A DNA stretch of 9,158 nt from Candidatus Izemoplasma sp. (GTDB lineage: Bacteria > Bacillota_I > Bacilli_A > Izemoplasmatales > Izemoplasmataceae). Position 1 is the first letter of the stretch. Each line of letters begins with the position of its first letter. The notes under the pieces are model-generated. The model was not told where the DNA came from. It saw nothing but the letters and a program-made list of their open reading frames with translations, and made no database searches. Below are positions 1 through 6,576 of this stretch, piece after piece. Location: contig JAOZSP010000054.1 in NCBI GenBank assembly GCA_029939615.1, forward strand, positions 1-9,158, read 5' to 3'. A program made the translations under genes and the position numbers.

Positions 1-1
1 C

Positions 2-26
2 AAAAGCGGCTCGATGAGCCGCTTTT
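2..26 (-). terminator. Rho-independent terminator at the end of the LTA-synthase-family gene, possibly bidirectional
   Basis: An 11-bp perfect inverted repeat (2-12 with 16-26) encloses a 3-base loop. The core is GC-rich (GCGGCTC/GAGCCGC) and A-runs and T-runs flank it. It lies 7 bases past the stop codon of the minus-strand gene. On the plus strand it ends in five Ts, so it may also serve a plus-strand gene to the left of the window. On the minus strand only four Ts are visible before the edge region. Confidence 0.85.
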
Positions 27-33
27 TCAATTG

Positions 34-1995
34 TTAATCATCTTTTTTTTCGAAATAGTTATATTCTAATACTAATAAGTTGTACATATATTGATTTAGG
101 AAAGCAGTATTTAACCCAAATATATACCATTCAGAAGTAGACTCGTCGTAAATTGTATATTTTTCACTTAGAGATTCATACCTAAAGTTAGAACTTATAA
201 AACTACCGTCTGCAAATCTAACAATGTTATTACTTAGTCCAAATGCATCGTTTCCAAATACTTGAGCGTAATTTATATCAAGGTTAAATAGATTGGCAAC
301 AGTAGGCATTATGTCAATTGTTGATAAATATAGTTCACCTGTATTTTGCAATTTATTTGGCGAATTTGAGTATATTAGTAATGGAACATTATGAATATCC
401 ATTTCATCATTATCTATTTTGTATTCATTTTCGTAATCCCAAATAACATCATTATCTATACCATATGCATAATGATCTCCAAAGATCATTATTACAGTGT
501 CATCTAGTTTTCCGGCTGCTTGCAATTCATCTTTTAGGTATCCAATTGCTTTGTCAACTTCGATGTGAACAGCTAAGTAATACAAAATCTCATCAGTATA
601 TTCAACAGGTTCAACAAGATTTTCTAGATAAAGTCGCGCTCTTTCTACGTTTTCAGGAGTTGCCATTTCATGTTCGTCTGTGTATTGGAAGTGGCCACTT
701 ACTGTAAGGATGTTAACAAAAAATTTATCATCGTTAATAAATTTTGGAACAGCCATTTTCATCATTTCATAATCACTTTCCCATACGTGATCAATTATAA
801 CTCGATCAGGATCAAATCCTGATGTTAAACCTAATTCTTCACTTCCCCAAAATTGATTATATCCTAGGGTCTGCAAGTGAAAGTTACCACGAGGATAAAA
901 GTAATCGAAATAGTTATGAAAAGAATAAGTAGTGTAACCTTTTTCTTCAAACAGTTTAGGCATAGTATTTGGGAATGTATTATTCATGTAGGCATCCATA
1001 CTTAAAGTAACATTTTTATCAGGATACATTGATGTTTGTACTAAGAACTCACTATCCGCAGTACTTCTATAGTAAAGAGGTGAGTAATAGTTTTCATAAT
1101 ATGAGTTATTCATTTTCATATCATACAAGTTTGGAGTAAGAGTCTCGTTTATTGCGAAAGTATCTAAACTTTCTGCCATGATTAAAATAAAGTTTTTATT
1201 TTCAAAGATGTCAGAATAATCATTTGAGTCGTGTACGTTTAAGGCTTCTTTTTCAAAATAATCATCAATTAGAACTTTATAAGCTTCAGCGCTTAAAGGG
1301 TCTGTACGTAATAAACTAAACAAATCTCTTTGTGTGTATGTTAATAATCCGAATTTTTTCAAAGCATCTTGTGAATTATACATATAAGTATATAAATCCA
1401 TATCACTATATGAAATTAATGTTCCTACTTCATTTAATGTAATTGGGATGTCATCGTCATTTTCGGCTTGTATTTCTACATTTTCATTTATTGTTTGTAG
1501 AGATCCGAAAAATAATAAGAACGAGATAATTAGCAAGAAAAGTGGCTGTTTAAGAACACAATATTCAATATCAAAACTTATTATTTTATATTTTGAAAAT
1601 ATAAATAGTGAAGTTACAGGTAATAAATATGTTATGTGCCCGAATTTTACTGCTTGAAGGTAATCACTAAAGAATGAGAGCCCCGCTGTAAAATCACCAA
1701 CAACAGTAAATGAGTAAAAACCTTCTACAAAAGAACTATATATTTCCTGGTTAAAATAAAGGAATGTTATTAACCCTATAAAGACGTAAGTAGTAATTTT
1801 TACTGTTTTTTCTTTAAAAAACATTAGCAAAAACATTATCATTAATGAATATGATAGACTAAATAATGATATTCTTAATACATCTCCATCAAATGAAAAG
1901 TTAAGAACTCTTAATTTGAATAGTACTTCAAGATATAAAATAATAAAAATAAGAAATGCAAATAATATTGATGAGTTAATTAATTTTTGTTTCAT
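34..1995 (-). CDS. LTA synthase family protein: membrane-anchored extracellular sulfatase-fold phosphoglycerol transferase
   Basis: The family transfers glycerol-phosphate from phosphatidylglycerol onto lipoteichoic acid or related polymers outside the membrane. Numbered from the ATG at 1995 (653 aa), about five hydrophobic helices are visible (roughly 8-28, 42-60, 65-81, 120-134, 150-166), then a large outer domain. The catalytic set matches LtaS: Glu275 in IMAESLDTF, nucleophile Thr312 in RSTADSEF, His435 in TVSGHFQYT, and Asp507-His508 in FGDHYAYG. A later STIDIMPTVANL block is also typical. Length and layout are normal for LtaS/YfnI-type enzymes. The frame opens at a GTG (2013), but the ATG at 1995 is chosen because the intervening codons form the ribosome binding site and the promoter places the transcript start near 2015. 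Single-gene transcript. The exact polymer made is inferred, and a primase or other paralogue role cannot be excluded. Confidence 0.87.
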   Translation of the reverse strand: MKQKLINSSILFAFLIFIILYLEVLFKLRVLNFSFDGDVLRISLFSLSYSLMIMFLLMFFKEKTVKITTYVFIGLITFLYFNQEIYSSFVEGFYSFTVVGDFTAGLSFFSDYLQAVKFGHITYLLPVTSLFIFSKYKIISFDIEYCVLKQPLFLLIISFLLFFGSLQTINENVEIQAENDDDIPITLNEVGTLISYSDMDLYTYMYNSQDALKKFGLLTYTQRDLFSLLRTDPLSAEAYKVLIDDYFEKEALNVHDSNDYSDIFENKNFILIMAESLDTFAINETLTPNLYDMKMNNSYYENYYSPLYYRSTADSEFLVQTSMYPDKNVTLSMDAYMNNTFPNTMPKLFEEKGYTTYSFHNYFDYFYPRGNFHLQTLGYNQFWGSEELGLTSGFDPDRVIIDHVWESDYEMMKMAVPKFINDDKFFVNILTVSGHFQYTDEHEMATPENVERARLYLENLVEPVEYTDEILYYLAVHIEVDKAIGYLKDELQAAGKLDDTVIMIFGDHYAYGIDNDVIWDYENEYKIDNDEMDIHNVPLLIYSNSPNKLQNTGELYLSTIDIMPTVANLFNLDINYAQVFGNDAFGLSNNIVRFADGSFISSNFRYESLSEKYTIYDESTSEWYIFGLNTAFLNQYMYNLLVLEYNYFEKKDD

Positions 1996-1997
1996 GA

Positions 1998-2008
1998 GAT
2001 CATCTTCT
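1998..2008 (-). promoter_or_regulatory. Ribosome binding site that fixes the start of the LTA-synthase-family gene
   Basis: The minus strand reads AGAAGATGATC, which matches the long Shine-Dalgarno consensus AGGAGGTGATC at 9 of 11 bases. It lies directly before CTC-ATG. It is in frame with the gene and would code for residues 2-6 of a GTG-started form, so the GTG at 2013 is unlikely to be the start. Confidence 0.75.
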
Positions 2009-2021
2009 TTCACAATTTAAC

Positions 2022-2050
2022 ATTATAACTTATATTTTGAAATAATCCAA
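2022..2050 (-). promoter_or_regulatory. SigA-type promoter of the LTA-synthase-family gene
   Basis: On the minus strand there is a perfect TATAAT (2027-2022) preceded by 17 bases and a weak -35, TTGGAT (2050-2045). The predicted transcript start is near 2015, about 20 bases before the ATG at 1995. It is divergent from the tRNA promoter. Confidence 0.6.
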
Positions 2051-2113
2051 ATATTTAATAAGATTTTTTCTTAGGTATTTTAAATAAATATAGTAAAATT
2101 AAATTGAAATATC

Positions 2114-2142
2114 TTGACAATTATGGGCGTATTTAATAAAAT
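2114..2142 (+). promoter_or_regulatory. Strong SigA-type promoter of the tRNA cluster
   Basis: A perfect TTGACA (2114-2119), a 17-base spacer and TAAAAT (2137-2142, one mismatch to consensus) stand here. The transcript would start near 2149, about 25 bases before the first tRNA. A near-consensus promoter is what a stable-RNA operon needs. Confidence 0.75.
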
Positions 2143-2174
2143 GTATATAGTCTCTTTTTTAAATAGAAGTAGAC

Positions 2175-2251
2175 GGCGATTGTGGCGAAGTGGTTAACGC
2201 ACCGGATTGTGGCTCCGGCATTCGTGAGTTCGATTCTCATCAGTCGCCCCA
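2175..2251 (+). tRNA. tRNA-His (anticodon GUG)
   Basis: A full cloverleaf can be drawn. The acceptor arm GCGATTG (2176-2182) pairs with CAGTCGC (2241-2247). The anticodon stem CCGGA/TCCGG carries loop TTGTGGC with anticodon GTG, and the T arm is GTGAG-TTCGATT-CTCAT. The gene encodes the extra G at -1 (2175) opposite the discriminator C (2248), the identity mark of histidine tRNA, and also encodes CCA (2249-2251). First gene of a three-tRNA transcript. Confidence 0.96.
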
Positions 2252-2254
2252 TGA

Positions 2255-2329
2255 TGGGCTATGGCCAAGTGGTTAAGGCACCGGACTTTGACTCCGGGAT
2301 CGATAGTTCGACTCTATCTAGCCCAGCCA
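2255..2329 (+). tRNA. tRNA-Gln (anticodon UUG)
   Basis: Acceptor TGGGCTA (2255-2261) pairs with TAGCCCA (2319-2325), giving the weak U1-A72 pair usual for glutamine tRNA. The anticodon stem CCGGA/TCCGG holds loop CTTTGAC, anticodon TTG. The T arm is GATAG-TTCGACT-CTATC. Discriminator G and an encoded CCA (2327-2329) follow. Only 3 bases separate it from tRNA-His, so the two are processed from one precursor. Confidence 0.96.
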
Positions 2330-2335
2330 TCATGT

Positions 2336-2418
2336 GCGGGTGTGGCGGAACTGGCAGACGCGCTAGACTTAGGATCTAGTCTTTAGGGGTGCAGGTTCGA
2401 TTCCTGTCACCCGCACCA
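2336..2418 (+). tRNA. tRNA-Leu (anticodon UAG)
   Basis: Acceptor GCGGGTG (2336-2342) pairs with CACCCGC (2408-2414). The anticodon stem CTAGA/TCTAG holds loop CTTAGGA, anticodon TAG, which reads CUN leucine codons. The variable region is about 11 bases, short for a class II leucine tRNA. The T arm is GCAGG-TTCGATT-CCTGT with one G-T closing pair. Discriminator A and encoded CCA (2416-2418) follow. It lies 6 bases after tRNA-Gln and is last in the cluster. Confidence 0.95.
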
Positions 2419-2428
2419 TGTGTAGATT

Positions 2429-2455
2429 AAAAGACAACTTATGTTGTCTTTTTTT
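2429..2455 (+). terminator. Rho-independent terminator of the tRNA cluster
   Basis: A 10-bp perfect stem, AAAAGACAAC (2429-2438) with GTTGTCTTTT (2443-2452), has a 4-base loop (TTAT) and a run of seven Ts (2449-2455). It lies 10 bases after the tRNA-Leu CCA end. Confidence 0.87.
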
Positions 2456-2513
2456 GTTCTTTACTAGAGTTTTAGAAAAAGAATTATTGAGCTGTTTTTC
2501 TCTAATTATTTAT

Positions 2514-2541
2514 TTGTTATAACCATTATTTTTGATATAAT
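2514..2541 (+). promoter_or_regulatory. Extended -10 promoter of the GGDEF-EAL/antiporter operon
   Basis: TTGTTA (2514-2519), a 16-base spacer and a perfect TATAAT (2536-2541) are present, with TG one base before the -10 (2533-2534), the extended -10 element. The transcript would start near 2548, so the in-frame GTG at 2549 would have no leader. This favours the ATG at 2564. Confidence 0.68.
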
Positions 2542-2551
2542 AATTATAGTG

Positions 2552-2560
2552 AGAGGTGAT
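2552..2560 (+). promoter_or_regulatory. Ribosome binding site that fixes the start of the GGDEF-EAL gene
   Basis: AGAGGTGAT, a close match to AGGAGGTGAT, stands 3 bases before the ATG at 2564. It is in frame and would be translated as part of a GTG-started form, so the longer reading is judged spurious. Confidence 0.78.
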
Positions 2561-2563
2561 TAC

Positions 2564-3862
2564 ATGAATAATAATTTGAATAACGATATGAAAATGTATA
2601 TTGATGAACTTACTGGGTTACCGGATTTACGTGGGCTTTATCATGAATATAGTGATAAGGATTTAACTGACATTCATTTTATTTATGTCGATATCGATGA
2701 TTTTAATAAAATGAATATTATTTTTGGAGTTGATACTGTAGAGGATATGTTGAAGAATGTAGCACAAACATTGATGGATTATACTGATACAAATCACGTT
2801 TTTCGAGTTGGGAATGATCAATTTTTACTAATGACTTCTGAACATATCATATGTGAACCCACAGAACTTCAAAGAATTTTGAAACAACCTTTTAAGCATC
2901 ATAAGATTCAATATGTTATCAATGCGAGTGTTTGTGTTGCTGATTATGATGATTTTAAAGGAGACACTTTAAAGCAAATTGTCAATATGTTAAGAATTTC
3001 TGTAGATTTAACAAAGAGTCTGGGTAGAAATACTTTGATATTTGCTAATCAAAGCCATAAAGCAAAGTATGATTTAATTACAGAGATTGAAACCAATATT
3101 TATGATGCAATGGGAAAAAAACAATTTTTCCCTCGTTTTAGACCTTTTGTTGATACTTTTACTAATGAGGTTATTGGATTTGAGGCTGTTTCTAGATGGG
3201 ATTTGAATGGTAGAATATTAAGACCTCTTGATTTCCTAGAAATAGCACAATGGACTGGTATAATTTATGATTTAGAAATTTGTATTTTTGAAAAAGCATT
3301 ACAGTTTTATCGTCAGTTGTTAGATGATAAAGCTATTAAACTATCTAAACGATTTAAAGCAGGAATTAATATGTCTGAGTATACTTTAATTACTGTTGAG
3401 ATTGAAACTATTATGGAGTTATTGAATAAATATGATGTTTCTGCAAAAGATGTAGTTATAGAAATAAAAGAATCATATATTGAAGATAGATATGTATGTG
3501 ATAAAGTAAATAATTTATATGAATTAGGATTTGTGTTGGTTTTAGATGATTATTCAAATGCAGCATCTTCATTAACACATTTGGCCGATTTGAAAGTTGA
3601 TGTATTAAAATTATCAAAATCTTTAATAGAAGAAGTAAATCAAAGCGAAGAGTATTTAGGTATGAAAAATGTATATAAGTTTTTTGTTGATATTAGTAAA
3701 AAGTTTGATTTATCAGTTATTTCAACGGGTATTAGTGACAAACGTGACTTGAAATTAGTAAAAGAACTTGGAGTAAACATGGCGACTGGAGATTATTTTT
3801 CAAAAGCAGTATCAAGAAGTAAATTTATACAATACATTAAAGATAATAAGAAGAGGAGGTAA
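2564..3862 (+). CDS. GGDEF-EAL domain protein with both active sites degenerate; probable non-catalytic signalling protein
   Basis: The 432-aa protein (from the ATG) has a GGDEF domain (about 10-155) then an EAL domain (about 175-430). No transmembrane segment or separate sensor domain is seen. The GGDEF fold is recognisable from DELTGLP and YVDIDDFNKMN, but the signature reads GNDQF (83-87) instead of GGDEF and the RxxD inhibitory site is missing (T74/N77 at its positions). In the EAL domain the metal-site residues Glu207 (EAV), Asn269, Glu303, Asp328-Asp329 and Lys349 remain. Loop 6 is DDYSNA rather than DDFGTG, the AEGVE glutamate is Thr388 (STGIS), and the usual QG glutamine is Thr408. 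Cyclic di-GMP synthesis is therefore unlikely and hydrolysis doubtful; ligand binding or protein interaction is the inferred role. The gene ends inside the ribosome binding site of the antiporter that follows, so the two are co-transcribed. Confidence 0.88.
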   Translation: MNNNLNNDMKMYIDELTGLPDLRGLYHEYSDKDLTDIHFIYVDIDDFNKMNIIFGVDTVEDMLKNVAQTLMDYTDTNHVFRVGNDQFLLMTSEHIICEPTELQRILKQPFKHHKIQYVINASVCVADYDDFKGDTLKQIVNMLRISVDLTKSLGRNTLIFANQSHKAKYDLITEIETNIYDAMGKKQFFPRFRPFVDTFTNEVIGFEAVSRWDLNGRILRPLDFLEIAQWTGIIYDLEICIFEKALQFYRQLLDDKAIKLSKRFKAGINMSEYTLITVEIETIMELLNKYDVSAKDVVIEIKESYIEDRYVCDKVNNLYELGFVLVLDDYSNAASSLTHLADLKVDVLKLSKSLIEEVNQSEEYLGMKNVYKFFVDISKKFDLSVISTGISDKRDLKLVKELGVNMATGDYFSKAVSRSKFIQYIKDNKKRR

Positions 3863-3865
3863 AAT

Positions 3866-5173
3866 ATGATTTCTCTTTTATCATCTTCTATTACAGAAGA
3901 AATGGGATGGTTTGCTACTGCATGGCATCACATGTATGATAATCCGATATTTGGTGTTGCTATTTTGGTCATTTTTGGTCTTCTTGGTGGAAAACTAATA
4001 AGTTTAGTTAAATTTCCACGAGTTACCGGATATATATTGATTGGAATTATTATTGGACCTAGTGTACTTGCGATGCTATCTCATGAAATGGTTGAATCAT
4101 TTACGATTATTAGACAGGTTGCTATTGGATTTATTGGGTATACAATAGGACTTGAATTAAGATTTGATAAACTTAAAAAAACAGGGAAGCAAGTTACAAT
4201 TATTACATTGGTTCAGGCATTGACAACCGCAATTTTTGTTTGTTTAGCCATTTTTTCATATTTGACTCTAACAGGTGGTAGTCATATTTGGACATATGCA
4301 CTAATCTTAGGAGCAATAGCAACCGCTACTGCTCCAGGACCGATTGTCGCAGTAGTTAAAAGTTATCGTACAAAAGGTCCAGTTACAGATGTATTATTAC
4401 CGTTGGTTGCACTTGATGATGCAATAGGAATAATGTTGTTTGCTGTAATGCTTTCTTTAGGGACATCGTTTTTGTCTGGTCCTGTAAGTATTGGACATAT
4501 GCTTCTTGATCCTATTTTAGAGATTGGATTATCAATTGTGATTGGAGCTCTTATTGGGTTTGTTGTTACTTTGATAACTAAAAAATGGAATCGGGAATCA
4601 GATGATTTTCTGATGATGGTTATTATAGGTTTTGTATTTTTTGGAATTGGTGTAGGACAAGCTGTACATGCATCGGCAATATTATTACCTATGACTATTG
4701 GTGTATTTTTAACGAATTCAATTGATGAAAAATATGAACATAGATTAACAGGTAAAACTGATTTATTTAGTGCACCTATATTACTGGCATTTTTTACTAT
4801 TGCTGGGGCCGAATTACAGCTATCATTATTAGTGAAAATTGGTGTATTAGGAATAATCTATTTATTTGTTCGTATTTTAGGTAAAGTAACAGGAGCTTAT
4901 TTTAGCGCAAAAGCTGTTAAAGCACCCAAAAATGTTGTTAAGTATTTAGGATTTACACTTATTCCCCAAGCTGGAGTGGCGATTGATATGGCTTTAACTA
5001 CACAGTTAAGATTTGAATCTGCTGATTTAGCTGATTTTGCTGAAGTAGGGGCAGTAATTATGACAATTGTTTTAGCGGCAACTGTAATATACGAGGTATT
5101 TGGACTCGTTGTTGTTAAGTGGGCTTTAGGTAAAGCTGGAGAGATTGATGCTGCTGTAGGAAATTGGGATTAG
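3866..5173 (+). CDS. CPA2-type cation:proton antiporter (KefB/NapA-like membrane domain), first paralogue
   Basis: The 435-aa polytopic membrane protein has roughly a dozen hydrophobic helices and exchanges Na+ or K+ for protons across the membrane. Family marks are RVTGYILIGIIIGP (52-65), FIGYTIGLELRF (89-100), LGAIATATAPGP (148-159), the ion-binding pair Asp184-Asp185 in ALDDAIGIM, TIAGAEL (311-317), Arg336 in VRILGK, and IPQAGVAIDMAL (366-377). An aspartic pair usually marks electrogenic exchangers, but the ion cannot be read from sequence. No C-terminal RCK/TrkA domain is present. The start is firm: AGGAGG (3854-3859), which overlaps the end of the preceding GGDEF-EAL gene, stands 6 bases before the ATG. 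A terminator follows, so the two genes form a two-gene operon. Asp374 is absent from the neighbouring paralogue. Confidence 0.9.
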   Translation: MISLLSSSITEEMGWFATAWHHMYDNPIFGVAILVIFGLLGGKLISLVKFPRVTGYILIGIIIGPSVLAMLSHEMVESFTIIRQVAIGFIGYTIGLELRFDKLKKTGKQVTIITLVQALTTAIFVCLAIFSYLTLTGGSHIWTYALILGAIATATAPGPIVAVVKSYRTKGPVTDVLLPLVALDDAIGIMLFAVMLSLGTSFLSGPVSIGHMLLDPILEIGLSIVIGALIGFVVTLITKKWNRESDDFLMMVIIGFVFFGIGVGQAVHASAILLPMTIGVFLTNSIDEKYEHRLTGKTDLFSAPILLAFFTIAGAELQLSLLVKIGVLGIIYLFVRILGKVTGAYFSAKAVKAPKNVVKYLGFTLIPQAGVAIDMALTTQLRFESADLADFAEVGAVIMTIVLAATVIYEVFGLVVVKWALGKAGEIDAAVGNWD

Positions 5174-5192
5174 AATAAAAAATGTATGGTGA

Positions 5193-5224
5193 AAAAAAGA
5201 CTTTTAATTAGTGAAGTCTTTTTT
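5193..5224 (+). terminator. Rho-independent terminator between the two antiporter genes
   Basis: An 11-bp perfect inverted repeat (5193-5203 with 5214-5224, AAAAAAGACTT/AAGTCTTTTTT) has a 10-base loop and ends in six Ts. It starts 19 bases after the first antiporter's stop. Only four of the stem pairs are in the GACTT core plus A-T pairs, so it is moderate and could be partly read through. Confidence 0.75.
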
Positions 5225-5234
5225 ATAATTTTTC

Positions 5235-5263
5235 TTGCAATTTATAAAGCATAGGAGTAAAAT
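5235..5263 (+). promoter_or_regulatory. Promoter of the second antiporter gene
   Basis: TTGCAA (5235-5240), a 17-base spacer and TAAAAT (5258-5263) are each near consensus. The predicted transcript start is near 5270. The AGGAG at 5253-5257 would then lie inside the promoter spacer and not on the mRNA. Confidence 0.55.
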
Positions 5264-5304
5264 AATCCTTGCACTTATATATAAATATGAAAGTAGTGAG
5301 AATA

Positions 5305-6576
5305 ATGTATCTAAATTTGTTAAGTAGTGAGACATCAATGTCTTATGAGTCTTTATTGGTTTTAGCTCTAGTTTTATTATTAGGGTTATATTCAGGAAGA
5401 TGGTTTGAAAAAATTAAATTGCCACACATTACTGGATATATTATTATGGGAGTAATTATTGGTGGGATTCTTGTATTCCTTGGACTAGATGAAACAATTG
5501 AACATCTAGAAATAGTATCGAGTGTTGCACTTGGATTTATTGCTTTTGGGATTGGGACAGAATTAGAATTCGGTAAATTGAAAAAGAGTGGTAAAGAAGT
5601 GGTTGTAATTACTATTATTCAAGCAGTTATGGCATCCGTTGTTACTATTGGAGGATTATTGCTTATAGGTGTTTCTTTACCAATTGCTTTAGTGCTAGGT
5701 GCAATTGCAACAGCGACAGCGCCTGCACCAATTATGTTGTTAACTCGTAAATATAAGGCTAGAGGTGCTTTGACAGATACGTTATTACCTCTTGTTGGAA
5801 TGGATGATGCTGTTGGTATTATGTTGTTTGGTATTTTATTATCAGTAGCTATATCTTTACAAGGTGGAACAGGATTATCAGTTATTCAAATGTTAGAAGG
5901 GCCATTACTTGAACTTGTTTTTTCTGCATTAGTTGGTGTTATTATTGGGTATATTGCTGCTAAATTAATTAAAGCAATTAATAGTAGAGATTCTCAAAAA
6001 GAGGAAGTATTCCTTGGTGTTGCAGTTTTTGCGGTCTTCGCAACAGTTGCATTTGCGAAATTGGGATTTCATATAGGTCATTTAGAAATTCACTTATCGG
6101 CAATTTTAACGCCTATGATTATGGGTATTACATTAACAAATTCACTTTCAAGAGTTAGAGCTCATGATGTTAATAATATTGTTGAGTCATTTAGTGCTCC
6201 CATTTTAATTGCGTTTTTTACTTTGGCAGGAGCTGAACTTATTGTTGCATTTGCTGAAAATACAGATGTAAATTATTCTAGTATAATTGGAATAACAGCT
6301 GTATATATTACGTTTAGAATTATTGGTAAGATGTATGGAGCTTTCCTTGGAGCTAAGATAATGAATTCTCAACGTAACGTTAAAAAATATCTTGGATTAT
6401 GTTTGTTACCACAAGCAGGTGTTGCTCTTGGTATGGCATATCAAGCTAAATCAGATTTTGGTGAAAGTGGAATTACAATTTTAATAGTTGTTTTAATTGC
6501 TACATTAATTTATGAATTATTTGGACCAATTGGTGTTAAATACTCTCTTCATAAAGCAAACGAAATTAATATATAA
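5305..6576 (+). CDS. CPA2-type cation:proton antiporter, second paralogue
   Basis: This membrane exchanger is clearly related to the gene before it, block by block: HITGYIIMGVIIG, GFIAFGIGTELEFGKLKKSGK, LGAIATATAPAP, GMDDAVGIM with the ion-site pair Asp167-Asp168, FSAPILIAFFTLAGAEL, FRIIGK and LPQAGVALGMAY. About twelve hydrophobic segments and no regulatory cytoplasmic domain are seen. The start is uncertain: a TTG at 5269 has AGGAG 11 bases upstream, an ATG at 5287 has no ribosome binding site, and the ATG at 5305 has a weak AGTGAG. I choose 5305 (423 aa) because its MYLNLLSSETS start resembles the paralogue's MISLLSSSITE and the predicted transcript begins near 5270. It differs from the first copy in lacking the membrane aspartate (Gly in VALGM) and has its own promoter and terminator, so it is probably controlled separately. 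Confidence 0.87.
   Translation: MYLNLLSSETSMSYESLLVLALVLLLGLYSGRWFEKIKLPHITGYIIMGVIIGGILVFLGLDETIEHLEIVSSVALGFIAFGIGTELEFGKLKKSGKEVVVITIIQAVMASVVTIGGLLLIGVSLPIALVLGAIATATAPAPIMLLTRKYKARGALTDTLLPLVGMDDAVGIMLFGILLSVAISLQGGTGLSVIQMLEGPLLELVFSALVGVIIGYIAAKLIKAINSRDSQKEEVFLGVAVFAVFATVAFAKLGFHIGHLEIHLSAILTPMIMGITLTNSLSRVRAHDVNNIVESFSAPILIAFFTLAGAELIVAFAENTDVNYSSIIGITAVYITFRIIGKMYGAFLGAKIMNSQRNVKKYLGLCLLPQAGVALGMAYQAKSDFGESGITILIVVLIATLIYELFGPIGVKYSLHKANEINI

Noticed and set aside
465..707. 80-codon open frame on the plus strand
   Set aside because: It lies antisense inside the sulfatase domain of the LTA-synthase-family gene, has no ribosome binding site and no recognisable protein features.
1448..1657. 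69-codon open frame on the plus strand
   Set aside because: Antisense to the membrane part of the LTA-synthase-family gene; low-complexity AT-rich codons and no family match recognised.
2182..2379. 65-codon open frame
   Set aside because: It runs across the three tRNA genes, whose cloverleaf pairing fully explains the sequence.
2470..2506. Imperfect inverted repeat (TTAGAAAAA / TTTTTCTCTAA) before the GGDEF-EAL promoter
   Set aside because: Seven A-T-rich pairs with a bulge and a long loop are expected by chance in such AT-rich sequence, and a clear terminator already stands at 2429-2455.
5174..5304. Possible riboswitch (Na+ or c-di-AMP type) upstream of the second antiporter
   Set aside because: The gap holds a terminator and a promoter, and the predicted leader is only about 35 bases, too short for a known riboswitch.
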